Numbered from the stretch's first letter, positions 7,863 to 16,861 are shown. The stretch: DNA of 64,000 bases from Alphaproteobacteria bacterium (GCA_028690155.1 JAQVBU010000001.1:204242-268241), one strand, 5' to 3'. A program made the numbers and translations. The notes: generated by a model not told the origin, from the sequence alone.

Positions 7863-8945
7863 ATGAGACGGCTTAATTCGAGCTTGAAATTTATTGCATC
7901 AACTTCTCTTTCAATTCAGATGGAAGAGTGGGAGATCGAAGCAAGCTTGTTGGGGCGCTTTTTACGTCTTACCAAAGAGAATTGGGATTTGTTTTTTGCA
8001 TTCCTTGGAAAAGAAAAGGACTTGGATAGCTATCTGACTTCCCCAGTTTATTACGCGCTGACCGGAAGAAAGGGCCTATGGCTTTATCAAGACGGCAATA
8101 CCTATGTTCCGGTCTGCTGGCATCCAAACGTCGATGGACAAATTCTTATTTTTCCTCCAAGAGGAGAAGAGAACAGCAAGATACTTCAAAAGCTATTGAC
8201 CGAGATACCGATTCCTCCGGCTGGAATCCGTATTGCACGCATCAAAAAAGAAGATATACACGCTTCCTTTTTGCGTGACATTAAATGTCCGCTAGGGCGT
8301 TCCGTCGCTCTTTCACAGATTGAGGAAACGGTCCTTGATTGGCATTTTCCAGTTCGCACGCTCTCGACGGAGAGAGTAAAAAACATGAGTGGTTCGGATT
8401 TTATGAAGGCCCGCAATCACCTAAAACAGATGAAAAAGCATAAGACTTCTGTTGTTCCTCTAACCCCATTTTACGATAAGCAAGTTATTGAGTTTGCAAA
8501 TCGCTGGGCGAGCAACAGGACAACCAACCCACACGAGATTAAGGAGCTCATTTCCCCTTATATCGAAACGATGTCTTTGATTAAGGATGAATCTTTTCGA
8601 CTCGGTGGACACATTTTCTTTGTGGACGAGAAAGTCCAGGCCGTAACGATGTGGGAGCTGCCAAATAATGCTCTGCAGATCGCAAATGCTTGGGTTAGCC
8701 TTTGCAACGCACACTGCAATGGATTGTCCGAATTTGTCATGAAGACCACCGCTGAGGCTCTTTGGGAACGAGGAATTCCTTATATCAACTATGGCGGGTC
8801 TGAGACTAAAGGATTGGACGACTATAAAAATAAGTACGTTCCGGTTTATAGTTTGGATCTGTGCTCCATTGATGTCGCCCTAGAAGGATTTGATCCCATT
8901 CTTCGTTCCCTTATTGAAATCCAGAATTCAAGGATAGCTGCATGA
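7863..8945 (+). CDS. DUF2156 / LPG-synthase C-terminal-like aminoacyltransferase
   Basis: This 360-residue protein matches the DUF2156 fold (tandem GNAT-like domains), best known as the catalytic C-terminal part of lysyl-phosphatidylglycerol synthase (MprF), which moves an amino acid from aminoacyl-tRNA to a lipid. Visible landmarks are PVYYALTGRKGLWLYQDG near residue 60, MSGSDFMKARNHLKQMKK near residue 180 and the family-typical YINYGGSETKGLDDYKNKY near residue 310. There is no transmembrane part, so a soluble acceptor (peptide, small molecule) is as likely as lipid. It is translationally packed between an XRE regulator and an unknown protein (ATGA overlap at 8942). Aminoacyl donor and acceptor are unknown. 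Confidence 0.8.
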   Translation: MRRLNSSLKFIASTSLSIQMEEWEIEASLLGRFLRLTKENWDLFFAFLGKEKDLDSYLTSPVYYALTGRKGLWLYQDGNTYVPVCWHPNVDGQILIFPPRGEENSKILQKLLTEIPIPPAGIRIARIKKEDIHASFLRDIKCPLGRSVALSQIEETVLDWHFPVRTLSTERVKNMSGSDFMKARNHLKQMKKHKTSVVPLTPFYDKQVIEFANRWASNRTTNPHEIKELISPYIETMSLIKDESFRLGGHIFFVDEKVQAVTMWELPNNALQIANAWVSLCNAHCNGLSEFVMKTTAEALWERGIPYINYGGSETKGLDDYKNKYVPVYSLDLCSIDVALEGFDPILRSLIEIQNSRIAA

Positions 8946-9391
8946 AAAAGATCAGTCGCGTAGAACTCAAGGTCGGCAAAGAAATTCAACCGACCGGATT
9001 TCCTCTGGGGCGCATAACGACAATCGAGTATTGTTCACTGGAGAGCTTCATCGACGGAAGGAAAAAGAAGCGCTGGCCGTGTTGGACGGTTCGCACGAAA
9101 GCACCGCGTCCACTTCATAAGTATCTGATCGTAGACTGGGGTAAGGACGGCATAATCCTTTGGAAGAAATCGAAATTGGAGTTTGCCCCTAAGGGCGCCA
9201 AACTTTGGGTTGGGCGTAGCGGCCTTGAAGAAATGGAAAATATTACAGGTTCTGGGCCTGAAAGTTATGTCTATTCGATGCTTGTTTATATTCTCGATCC
9301 CAAAGCCAAAAGCCCTTCTCGGTTTTTCTGCATTGAGCGTTTGCGCAACAACCGGATCTTTCGGTATCAAGGGTTTCGAATATCAGAGTGA
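8942..9391 (+). CDS. hypothetical protein, 149 residues
   Basis: This is the third gene of the XRE-DUF2156 operon, overlapping the DUF2156 gene by four bases (ATGA). The protein is soluble, basic and Trp-rich (KKKRWPCWTVRTK, LIVDWGKDGIILWKK), with a beta-rich pattern and no recognised domain. Strict coupling to the aminoacyltransferase-like gene suggests that it is a partner or specificity subunit. That is inference from order only. Confidence 0.7.
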   Translation: MKKISRVELKVGKEIQPTGFPLGRITTIEYCSLESFIDGRKKKRWPCWTVRTKAPRPLHKYLIVDWGKDGIILWKKSKLEFAPKGAKLWVGRSGLEEMENITGSGPESYVYSMLVYILDPKAKSPSRFFCIERLRNNRIFRYQGFRISE

Positions 9392-9445
9392 CTTCCCCAC
9401 CAAACTTAGTTGAACCCTTCATTTGCCGGAAGCAAAAGAGACGGT

Positions 9446-9673
9446 TTATACTGCTGTCCCATCGATGGGAACGCCCAGATCTTTGTCTGTGGTCTGGCGA
9501 AGTTGGGCGTTTTCATAGGCCTCTATGTCACAAAGCCGATAAACGACGTGATTCCCGATTTTTATGAAAAGAGGGCCTCTGCCGCGTTGCCGCCAGCGGT
9601 CCAAAGTCGCCGAACACACGCCCCAACGCTCCGCCAACTGCGTCGCATTAAAATGTATAACTTTGCTAATCAT
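9446..9673 (-). CDS. excisionase/AlpA-like helix-turn-helix DNA-binding protein
   Basis: The 75-residue protein contains a MerR-like winged helix of the type in AlpA and excisionases: FNATQLAERWGVCSATLDRWRQRGRGP, then FIKIGNHVVYRLCDIEAYE, about residues 7-55. The frame is open further upstream, but ATG 9673 has GAGG four bases ahead and starts where the domain starts, so it is preferred. Such proteins regulate integrases or phage-like genes. No integrase lies nearby, which suggests a remnant mobile element. Confidence 0.8.
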   Translation of the reverse strand: MISKVIHFNATQLAERWGVCSATLDRWRQRGRGPLFIKIGNHVVYRLCDIEAYENAQLRQTTDKDLGVPIDGTAV

Positions 9674-10169
9674 GTTGCCTCGCCTAAAAAAAACGATAGG
9701 GGCTTCCATAACGAGAAAAGTCAAGAACATCTTTGTGGTTAAGACGATTTCAGACTTATAAAGCCTTTTATGTAGGGGGATGAGCAATGCTCTTTCAGCG
9801 AGTCTTTGGTTGAGCGGTTAGTCCACCGCCATTGACCGAAAAAATATTTCACGAAATTCCGCCGTCGCAGTCCGGTTACAAATTGATTGTTCTTCAAGAT
9901 TTTCAATCGCTTCCGTACCAGAGACCGATTCTCCGCTTCCTTCCCCTGCTAATCATTTCGGAACATTTTTTGAACAGAGAGCGCAAATTCTCTACCGCAA
10001 CCGGACTAAACGAGAGAAGTACGGTTGCATAGTCGTCAATGGGTTAGCGGATTTGTTCTCTACAGGTATCATCCGGTTAGGCGGATGTAGATACAAAAAA
10101 TTCAGAAGAGCACTTGCATTTGACAGAAAGCATTCCCACATAGGTTGCATTAAACTTTTGGGGGTTCGA
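9674..10169. other. non-coding stretch, no gene seen
   Basis: There are 496 bases between the divergent HTH gene and the SANT-like gene. Short open frames exist but lack ribosome sites and protein-like composition. The base composition is AT-rich. It may hold promoters for both flanking genes; I see no clear repeat or RNA. Confidence 0.4.
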
Positions 10170-10373
10170 ATGTCAAAATCTACACGCAACTCAGGGACTC
10201 ATTGGACTAAACAAGACCTTTCCCAACTCAAACAGCTGGCAAAGGGGAACACCCCTACTGGTGTTATAGGCCTAAAATTAGGGAGAACCCCGGATGCTAT
10301 CCGTGCAAAGGCGAGCCAAGAAAACGTTTCTTTGAAACCAACCAATCAAAGCCCATATAATCGACGGAAATAA
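10170..10373 (+). CDS. small SANT/Myb-like DNA-binding protein
   Basis: The 67-residue protein matches a short alphaproteobacterial type with one SANT/Myb-like helix-turn-helix: HWTKQDLSQLKQLAKGNTP then GVIGLKLGRTPDAIRAKA, residues 11-48. It reads like the 'W-x-x-x-E/D-x-x-x-L-x-x-L...T-x-x-I-A-x-x-L-x-R-T' consensus. The longer frame from 10053 has an atypical composition before this ATG. Probably nucleic-acid binding; target unknown. Confidence 0.75.
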   Translation: MSKSTRNSGTHWTKQDLSQLKQLAKGNTPTGVIGLKLGRTPDAIRAKASQENVSLKPTNQSPYNRRK

Positions 10374-10399
10374 CGGCCTTGCCTGATAGGCATCTTTAT

Positions 10400-11299
10400 T
10401 TAGGGCTTTTCCAAGGGTAGTGCAATTTGTCTTGCCGCCTTGATTAGCTTGTTTACTTTTTCAATAGTATATTCCGTCTGTAGGCCTTTGGCTGTTTGCC
10501 ATTGCTCAACATGAACATCACAAAGCAAACTGTCCCCGCTTCCAAACTCAAGATCATGTTGGGATACTTTTGAAATAAATTCTTCATCAACAATTCGAGC
10601 ATTAATCGTATTCTGTCCATCTGAGAGTCGCCATTTGTTTTCTTCCCTAAACGACAGGCTCACAATAGTAAACGCTTGTTGCCGCTTATCATCGATAAGA
10701 AGAATTTTATCGCTCTCTGGGGGGATAAAATTTTTGAGATCTTCGTTGGAATATGTTTCTTCATTTTCTCCGCCGAGCACCTTAAATGCACTAATGCCTT
10801 CTCGTTCAAGCGGTTTTAGAATATTGTATGCTTCATTCCGAACGGTCGTATTAAGAAATAGATTTAAAACATTCTTGTTAATTGTAACGCTCTCGCTTTG
10901 AATCTCAATCTTAACGTTGCCATCAGCAAGCTCCGTCACACTCTTAAATTTTCTTCCTGCGACCCATTTGATAAACTTCAACACACCTACAGTACCGGAG
11001 GCAGACAGGCCAAGAATCTCTATTAAGTTAAGCGCCGACTGAACAGCATTTCCGCAAAGAAGATCCATAACCTGTTGTTGAATATTATGATCCAGCAAGA
11101 GGTTTATTACGAAAGATCCTTTTTTGAAATCCGCCGCAACACGGACGACAACCTGTGACGACTCTCCATAAAGAGCTTCGTTTGATCTTTCACACAGATG
11201 CCCTATCGCAAGTAGTGCTGGGGCAAGATCACGAACATCCATGGTGCCATTGTCAATGGCATCTCCCTCATAGGCGATTCTTATGGAAGTCGAAGACAT
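10400..11299 (-). CDS. hypothetical protein, 299 residues
   Basis: This soluble protein has a beta-rich N-terminus (RIAYEGDAIDNGTMDVRDLAPALLAIG), a central helical region with one weakly hydrophobic stretch (ALNLIEILGLSASGTVGVLKFI, residues about 89-110) and a beta-rich end. The gene is AT-rich compared with the core, as usual in islands. It converges with the SANT-like gene, and the start has GAGAATCCCAG ahead of ATG. I do not recognise the family and assign no function; a defence or island-maintenance role is possible but unsupported. Confidence 0.75.
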   Translation of the reverse strand: MSSTSIRIAYEGDAIDNGTMDVRDLAPALLAIGHLCERSNEALYGESSQVVVRVAADFKKGSFVINLLLDHNIQQQVMDLLCGNAVQSALNLIEILGLSASGTVGVLKFIKWVAGRKFKSVTELADGNVKIEIQSESVTINKNVLNLFLNTTVRNEAYNILKPLEREGISAFKVLGGENEETYSNEDLKNFIPPESDKILLIDDKRQQAFTIVSLSFREENKWRLSDGQNTINARIVDEEFISKVSQHDLEFGSGDSLLCDVHVEQWQTAKGLQTEYTIEKVNKLIKAARQIALPLEKP

Positions 11300-11925
11300 C
11301 TGGGATTCTCAAGATAGGGGGGACAAAAGCATCTATTAAAAGTATGGCATACAATGTCCTACCAAGAAATTAATTCTTCTTTTTGAAAAGAATGGATGCA
11401 CATGAATTGTATCTGGGGCAGATTTTTTCAATAATTCATTCAAAACAAAGGCTCTTTTCTCATTTGCTCGAGGACGACGAAAACACCATCCAAAAACAAT
11501 GCAAACAAAGAGAATGTACCTTGCGGGTGGCAGCCGGACCGCCATAACAAAGGGGGCCTTGTGCCCCCTTTGTTATGGCGAATGCGAATGCGGTGAACGG
11601 CCCGCCGGGTTCGACAATTTTCAGGAGCGACAAGCGCGTTGCGCGCAGGCGCGACGAGAAAATGGCCACTTTGCGAGCGGCCCCGCCGCGCCGCAAAGAA
11701 ATCCCATCCCCCAAAAACTTTTGGGCGAGCACCGCGAGCCGCAATTGATCGCAGGGCTCAGGCTATCGATGTCAGCGTGGTCGCCTCCGGCACCTTTTTA
11801 AACAACCGCATCGCAAGCTATGGCGGCGAAGTTGGCTTGACGTTCAGTTTTTAAAACTGAGGTGTTTGTGAAAAGCAGTTGGCCTCGGTACGATGCCTTG
11901 AAGCCATCCCCGGACGCGGATCGAT
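11300..11925. other. non-coding region containing hairpin repeat copy 1
   Basis: This 626-base gap has no convincing gene. Its main content is the long perfect hairpin at 11540-11580 and a GC-rich, purine/pyrimidine-mixed tail up to 11850. Two overlapping short frames on opposite strands look spurious. Confidence 0.5.
11540..11580. repeat. long hairpin repeat, copy 1
   Basis: An 18-bp perfect inverted repeat (11540-11557 and 11563-11580; core GCCATAACAAAGGGGGC) has loop CTTGT. The loop context GGGGCCTTGTGCCCC and the downstream stretch ATGCGAATGCGGTGAACGGC are shared with the hairpin at 12645-12704, so the two are copies of one element in direct orientation. Confidence 0.8.
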
Positions 11926-12468
11926 CTACACGCCCTCTGGAAGCTTGGATTTCATCATCTTTCTTCGATCTATCTTGCGGCCGTCGACGATAAAGGTTCC
12001 ATCGCCCACGGCATGGATCATTCTCTTCTCTTTGCGGGAAGCATCAAAAGAGGCGGCCACGCCGCTCAGAATGACGATGTTGTGTTTCTCGATAACATCG
12101 ACGACGCGGCATTCGATGTTTGCAAGGCATTCTTTGATCCGCGGGGCGCGAACATGTTTGGCTTTGAGCGGCGTAAGGCCAAATTTTTCAAACTTGTCCA
12201 TCTCTTTGCCCGAGCAGGTGCCTATGCCGACGACCTTGTCGATCATGTCCATCGTCGGAATGGCGATGACGCATTCTTTCGTCCTAAAAAGGGCGGCATA
12301 GGAATGATTCCAAGGACCGGTGACAATCGCGAACTTTGGGGTAAAATCCTGCACCATGGTCCATGAGATGGTCATGATGTTGTTTTTGCGACCGTCGTTC
12401 GTCGTTACAAGGATAACGGGACCGGATTCGATCAGCGTAAAGGCCTTGGCGAGTTTAAGACTTCTCAT
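11926..12468 (-). CDS. flavin reductase family protein (FMN-binding split barrel)
   Basis: This 180-residue protein fits the flavin reductase/NADH-FMN oxidoreductase-like split-barrel family. It shows GPVILVTTNDGRKNNIMTISW (residues about 16-36), FAIVTGPWNHSYAALFRTKECVIAIP, and a C-terminal VDGRKIDRRKMM. Such proteins reduce FMN for monooxygenases or bind flavin for other electron transfers. The start ATG at 12468 has a purine-rich site (AAAGGGTGGTGGC) upstream. It stands alone, flanked on both sides by copies of the same hairpin repeat (11540 and 12645), which suggests it moved or was inserted as a unit. Confidence 0.88.
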   Translation of the reverse strand: MRSLKLAKAFTLIESGPVILVTTNDGRKNNIMTISWTMVQDFTPKFAIVTGPWNHSYAALFRTKECVIAIPTMDMIDKVVGIGTCSGKEMDKFEKFGLTPLKAKHVRAPRIKECLANIECRVVDVIEKHNIVILSGVAASFDASRKEKRMIHAVGDGTFIVDGRKIDRRKMMKSKLPEGV

Positions 12469-12644
12469 GCCACCACCCTTTCACGGCCCAATATTACTAC
12501 AAGTATAATGGCGATCATACTGACTTTTATAGGAAGCCTCCTCTGTGATGCACTATGTGTGTTTTGAAAAGGCCTTTCTTATGAATTATCACGCTCGATC
12601 AACAGACTGGCTGGATAGGACGTGTCGTGTTCGTTGCCTTTCTG

Positions 12645-12704
12645 CCGCCACAACAAAAAAAGGGGCCTTGTGCCCCCCCCCTCTCCCTTTTTTTGTTGTG
12701 GCGG
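12645..12704. repeat. long hairpin repeat, copy 2
   Basis: A 20-bp perfect inverted repeat (12645-12664 and 12685-12704; CCGCCACAACAAAAAAAGGG) has a 20-base loop holding GCCTTGTG and a nine-base C-run. Downstream, GGATGCTAGTGCGCTGAACGGC matches the flank of copy 1. The arms differ between copies but remain perfectly paired, a sign of structural conservation. It lies in the gap 12469-12782, otherwise empty. Confidence 0.8.
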
Positions 12705-12782
12705 ATGCTAGTGCGCTGAACGGCTCATCGCGATGTGCGCATGAGGAAGAAATATCTGAGCACAACAAAAAGCATCCAAGGG

Positions 12783-13634
12783 CTATTGATTTTTTGGACT
12801 TCTATTATAAACCCGTCTTTTTAAACCCTGTGCTGCTCTTGGTAATTCCTTGGCGTTGTCTTCGACCCATGTTTTTCCTTTATGGCAAAGCGAGTCTGCG
12901 TATTTTGAAGCCGCGTTCAACACATTGCTGCCATGTTGTGTCACTGCGCTTTTATACGCATTGAATTTTTCAGTAATTCTGTGTTTGTTCGGGAGTCCAA
13001 CATCATTTGCTGGTTTTGCTTCGGCCGAATTGAATTTGATAGCAATAATCGCTGCTCCTGCGCCTATTGCCGTCGTCGACCCAAATAGAGACAACAGAAA
13101 TATCTTGTCATCATTTCCGCAGATTGTTGCGATCGTCGTTACGATTGCTGAAGGCGCAAGGAAAGCAGATGTTATGATGAAAACTATCTTGTTTGTGCTA
13201 TCTCTCCCCTTCTGAAGGTCGCTCAAGGCCATGTCATTTAATATGACCCTTAACTCATCTTTTCTCCGACAAAGTTTTTCATATCGGACTTTATAATTTT
13301 TTAGAGTTTTATTGGATTTAATTTCTGCGGGGACGTCGCCCATAGATTTCCGGTCCTTGACAGAAAGATCCGCGCCCGTTGATATGCCCCCCGGGATAAC
13401 ATTATCTTCATCTATATCGGCAATCCTTTTCGACAGATCGCTCAGGTTATTAGAGAGCTCCTCAACAGTGGGCGCTCCTCGCTTATGGGCTGCGCGGTCA
13501 AGGGCTCCTTTGTAATTTTGGAGCAGTTCTTTTTCTAACGCTTTCATGGAGTCGGCAATCGGCGTGTCCAAGGATTCCTTTTTCTCTTTTTCAGAAGCCG
13601 AAGCGATCATTTTATGTCTCTTGGAAAGATTCAT
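12783..13634 (-). CDS. hypothetical membrane protein with two central TM helices
   Basis: The 283-residue protein has a long charged, helical N-terminal half (possible coiled coil, residues 15-140). Two hydrophobic helices follow at about 147-168 (IVFIITSAFLAPSAIVTTIATI) and 178-197 (FLLSLFGSTTAIGAGAAIIAI), then a basic C-terminal tail. ATG 13634 has a poor ribosome site; ATG 13613 (second Met) with AGAG may be the true start. No recognised family. The AT-rich composition and neighbouring repeats place it in the accessory block. Confidence 0.75.
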   Translation of the reverse strand: MNLSKRHKMIASASEKEKKESLDTPIADSMKALEKELLQNYKGALDRAAHKRGAPTVEELSNNLSDLSKRIADIDEDNVIPGGISTGADLSVKDRKSMGDVPAEIKSNKTLKNYKVRYEKLCRRKDELRVILNDMALSDLQKGRDSTNKIVFIITSAFLAPSAIVTTIATICGNDDKIFLLSLFGSTTAIGAGAAIIAIKFNSAEAKPANDVGLPNKHRITEKFNAYKSAVTQHGSNVLNAASKYADSLCHKGKTWVEDNAKELPRAAQGLKRRVYNRSPKNQ

Positions 13635-13869
13635 TAAAACAATGTGGAAAGCGTACAGTTAAAAGCAGCAAGGAGTCAATATTTGTGTTTACTTTCAACA
13701 TGTTAAAGAAATTTAAAAATGAAGTTTTTGTGAAGAGAAAAAGAAAAATTAACTCTAATGTTTAATGCAAATTTGCAACCCTCAAAAATTATTCAAGTTT
13801 TTTGTTGAAAGAATTAATTCGGCTTGAACAGCATTAATAAAAAGCTAATTATATTTATGGAGGGAGCTG

Positions 13870-14133
13870 ATGGATCTGCAAACGGAAATTGAAATAGGCA
13901 TAGCCGCAGGGACAGCAGTGGCTCTAACTGCATACGGCCTGTCCAGGATTTTTTTGCCTTCAATAAAAGAAATTACGAGTCGAAAGAAAGCAGAAGAAGT
14001 CCGCAAAAATACGCTTCAAAAGACCGTAGATGAGATGGAAAGCGAACTTAATGCGGCCCCCAAGCCGATGGACAAGTCAAAATACGTCAAAAAAGATCAG
14101 GCGGCTGTCTATAAAATTGACAGTTCTCGTTAG
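13870..14133 (+). CDS. small membrane-anchored hypothetical protein, 87 residues
   Basis: ATG 13870 has an excellent GGAGGGAG site six bases upstream. The AT-rich upstream DNA contains TTGAAC (about 13824) and AATTAT 17 bases on, a plausible promoter. The protein has one N-terminal hydrophobic helix (residues about 9-29, IGIAAGTAVALTAYGLSRIFL) and a charged helical tail rich in Lys/Glu. It is divergent from the two-TM protein gene at 12783-13634. Function unknown. Confidence 0.75.
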   Translation: MDLQTEIEIGIAAGTAVALTAYGLSRIFLPSIKEITSRKKAEEVRKNTLQKTVDEMESELNAAPKPMDKSKYVKKDQAAVYKIDSSR

Positions 14134-14509
14134 TCCCTAAATCTCCCAGCCTGAAAATTCAGGCATAGCTAACAGACGGAATTTTTATTGCGTTCGGCTC
14201 GCTTGCCGATTGACGTTTCCCCATGTTCGGCGTGATTTGATTTAGAGGCTTTCGGTTACAAGCCGATGCGCCGGAAAAGATTTTATCCAGATAGGCCGCT
14301 GGTTAACCAAAACAGAAAAACAACACGACGAAGCTTGTCGGACCTCTTCCGTCCTAACGAAAAAGAGGGCTTGAAAGTTTTTTTACCGTTTTCTTTTTTG
14401 CGGAGGCCCCTTATTGTCTGGGCAGAATTTTTCGGACAGATTTTTAGGGCTGGTCGCCCGCAGGGGCTTTTAAGGCGAGGGCCTCTGATTTTTGAACAGG
14501 GAAAGAGAC
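14134..14509. other. non-coding stretch with a short hairpin
   Basis: There are 376 bases without a gene. Just after the preceding stop, GCCTGAA and TTCAGGC (about 14150-14165) form a tight 7-bp hairpin without a T-run, a weak terminator candidate. The remainder has mixed composition and nothing else recognisable. Confidence 0.4.
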
Positions 14510-15034
14510 ATGAGCTTTTTTAAGTATGACGATAACGATGACAAGGCTTCGGCGATTGAAGCCGAAATCCTCAGAAAAAAGGGTGAGAACAAACGCATCG
14601 AAGACGAGACCCGCCCTCTTTTAATCCAAGCCCTTGATCAGGCCTCGGAGGAAGTTTTCGGCGAGAAGTCTTGCTTCGTTGTCGATGCCGTCAACGTCGA
14701 ACCAGAACTCGATTCCCCCATCGGCGCCGCGTTTGCTTTTTCGGTCAAGGCGTACGAACATCCTTTCGCTTCGGGCGGCGCTCGCGGCCCCCTTTGCGTC
14801 CTCCCCGTAGGACAGCTTTTGGTTTGGTCGCGGGATCGGGCGGCGCAGGAATATGGTGCTGGCTTCTGTTTGTTCAACCAAGAAACGCCGCAAGGGGAAC
14901 CCCATTTCCTTCCCTGTTCGTCGTTTTCTATCCAAGGACAAGACGAGGCCGCCCGCCGGGAATCGTTCAACACCATACTTCCCGAACAAGCAAAAAGAGC
15001 GTTAAGGACGTGGGCGAAGAATACTCTCGGATAG
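14510..15034 (+). CDS. hypothetical protein, 174 residues
   Basis: ATG 14510 is preceded by AGGGAAAGAGAC and is chosen over a TTG at 14492. The protein begins with an acidic, helical segment (YDDNDDKASAIEAEILRKKGENK) and continues with an alpha/beta domain containing CVLPVGQLLVWSRD and a Cys-rich middle. There is no signal peptide. The 3' end overlaps the 3' end of the convergent M48 peptidase gene by 33 bases. No family recognised. Confidence 0.7.
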   Translation: MSFFKYDDNDDKASAIEAEILRKKGENKRIEDETRPLLIQALDQASEEVFGEKSCFVVDAVNVEPELDSPIGAAFAFSVKAYEHPFASGGARGPLCVLPVGQLLVWSRDRAAQEYGAGFCLFNQETPQGEPHFLPCSSFSIQGQDEAARRESFNTILPEQAKRALRTWAKNTLG

Positions 15035-16300
15035 CCGTATGGGCCTGTCTGGAGCGTCGACTGGAGAGCGGCCTTTTCGTCGCGTCTCGGAAGGAATAAA
15101 ATCAAGAATCCGGAATTTCAGAGAATCGGTTTTATAGCGTTTGGGCGGATGGTCAAAGGTTTTCAGACGCTCACAACGACGTTCCGTGCTGGGGTGCGAA
15201 GCACTAACGAAATATGAAAACATATTGTAACTGAATTTTGCACAGGCATGCAGCGCAGTAAGGGCTTTTTCTGTGCGCGTTGTGTCCGCACCGAACAACT
15301 TTCCCTTTAGCGCTTCGAGGCGGCCGTTTTGGAACGGCCTCCCGTCTCTTTGTTTAAGAGAGTGCGCTAGCGTTTTGGGATTTCCGGAGAGGGCGGCGCC
15401 AATGCGATCGGCCTGAAATTCAGCCTGACGCTGGCTCAAGGCACTGACGGCAAAAGCTGAAAGGACAAAAAAGACAATAGGGGAAACGATGGCGGGCGGG
15501 CCCATCAATGTGACGAGGAGTCTTTGTTTTTGTGTGTGGTGCTGCTGTATGTGTGCGAGCTCATGTCCTAAAATACCTTCCAGTGCAGAGATGTCTTCGG
15601 TTTCCAAAGATTTCTGATCGAATAGGACATATTTCTTTTTTCGTAAGTCGAGGGCGCCTGGGCCGTGTTTTTTTGGATCAAGATCCCCTTTCCAGACGCG
15701 AATTTCTGGAACGTCGGGAAGACCAAGCCGCTGGCTATAGATTTCCGCTGTTTTTTGGAGCCGCTCTTGTGCGGCAAGAGCGCGAGCGCTTTTGGCATAT
15801 TGGGTTGTCTTTCGAAGAGGCGAACGATAACGATTATATATAGGGATAATTCCGTTAAGAGCCAACGTTGTTAGTGGGACCGCGAGCAACAGTTCGGGCG
15901 GGATTGTTTTTGAAGAGGCGCAAAGTTCCAAGGCAGCCAGAGAGAAAAGGGCGAGCTGCGCGGCCTTTTCTTTTCGGGTGCTTTTCAAGCACGGGGGCGG
16001 CGATTCCTGCCCTTTCGTTTGACAGGAGTTCCACGGGAGTGGCGGGACATTTTGAACCGCGGGGTTTGTCGAAGAAAAGGACTTCATGTCGTTCTTAAAT
16101 TTTTCAAATATTTTTTGAATGTGTTCACCCGCCGATAATTTATCAGAAAAAGTTTCCTTAAGATAAGGCCGAATTATTTTCATAAGAAAAACAAGCAAAA
16201 TGATGCTTAAGGCCCTGTTGTGCCCAAGTCTCAAAACAAACGACTTTGCTTGGTTCCGTGCTTTTAAAAAGGGATTTCTTTTTAACCGATTCTCGCCCAA
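15002..16300 (-). CDS. M48-family membrane metallopeptidase
   Basis: This 432-residue protein carries the zinc motif HELAH (about residue 246) in the context LEGILGHELAHIQQHH. Downstream it has RQAEFQADRIGAAL, where the third ligand Glu lies. This is the arrangement of M48 (HtpX/Oma1-like) peptidases that act on membrane or periplasmic proteins. Hydrophobic segments occur near residues 28-45, 113-135 (AALELCASSK to LTTLALNGII) and 263-288. The only sensible start is TTG at 16300, three bases after the upstream stop, implying translational coupling to the duplicated genes before it. Substrate unknown; a link to its two neighbours is likely. Confidence 0.87.
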   Translation of the reverse strand: MGENRLKRNPFLKARNQAKSFVLRLGHNRALSIILLVFLMKIIRPYLKETFSDKLSAGEHIQKIFEKFKNDMKSFSSTNPAVQNVPPLPWNSCQTKGQESPPPCLKSTRKEKAAQLALFSLAALELCASSKTIPPELLLAVPLTTLALNGIIPIYNRYRSPLRKTTQYAKSARALAAQERLQKTAEIYSQRLGLPDVPEIRVWKGDLDPKKHGPGALDLRKKKYVLFDQKSLETEDISALEGILGHELAHIQQHHTQKQRLLVTLMGPPAIVSPIVFFVLSAFAVSALSQRQAEFQADRIGAALSGNPKTLAHSLKQRDGRPFQNGRLEALKGKLFGADTTRTEKALTALHACAKFSYNMFSYFVSASHPSTERRCERLKTFDHPPKRYKTDSLKFRILDFIPSETRRKGRSPVDAPDRPIRLSESILRPRP

Positions 16301-16303
16301 CTA

Positions 16304-16861
16304 TCATGGCGTCGGTTGTTTTTGTTGAGGGGCAGGTTGTGTATCCATTCTGCCGGGCTTTTCTGTTGCGCTGACAACCGGAGCAACGTTTTTCGCATTC
16401 TCGGCTTCTTTTCTTTGAAGCTCGAAAGCCGCATCGAACAGGGCGATGACGTTTGGTGCTTTTATCGTTTCGAGAAGCTTCCTGCCCGTAAGAGCGCCGC
16501 TGTCCAAGTCGATGTGACGGACGTCTAAAGATTTGGCGACGTCTTCCAAGGGACCGACGCGGGCCGCGATGGCCAGCATGTCGTCCATGAGCTTAATCAT
16601 TCGGATCAAGACGTCAATTCGGGAGCCGTCCAAGGCTTCTTGCGGGACGTTGTGCCCCATGTTTTTCGCCGTAGAGAGCAGCGTTAGGTCATACTCCGCG
16701 TTCCCGAACATGAGCTCATCTAGGTCTAACAAAGCCTTTTCTTCCAACGTGGCCCCTGCTTGGATTTTATTTAAGAGATCCGGGGAGATGCTGTTCTTAG
16801 ATGCCTTAGTGATAGAGACAAGCAGAGCGATTTTGGGGTCGTTCGGTTCTTTAGTAGACAT
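16304..16861 (-). CDS. hypothetical protein, duplicated copy 1 (185 residues)
   Basis: ATG 16861 follows GGAGGAAAAA and is used because the same leader precedes the paralogue at 17475; the open frame reaches further upstream but without support. The protein is helical and soluble (MSTKEPNDP start, VPNVIALFDAAFELQRKEAENAKNV-like end). It shares long identical stretches with the neighbour at 16945-17475, including the RBS region, so the two arose by tandem duplication. The Pro/Gln-rich C-terminus (QPAPQQKQPTP) looks disordered. It lies immediately before the M48 peptidase gene. Function unknown. Confidence 0.8.
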   Translation of the reverse strand: MSTKEPNDPKIALLVSITKASKNSISPDLLNKIQAGATLEEKALLDLDELMFGNAEYDLTLLSTAKNMGHNVPQEALDGSRIDVLIRMIKLMDDMLAIAARVGPLEDVAKSLDVRHIDLDSGALTGRKLLETIKAPNVIALFDAAFELQRKEAENAKNVAPVVSATEKPGRMDTQPAPQQKQPTP

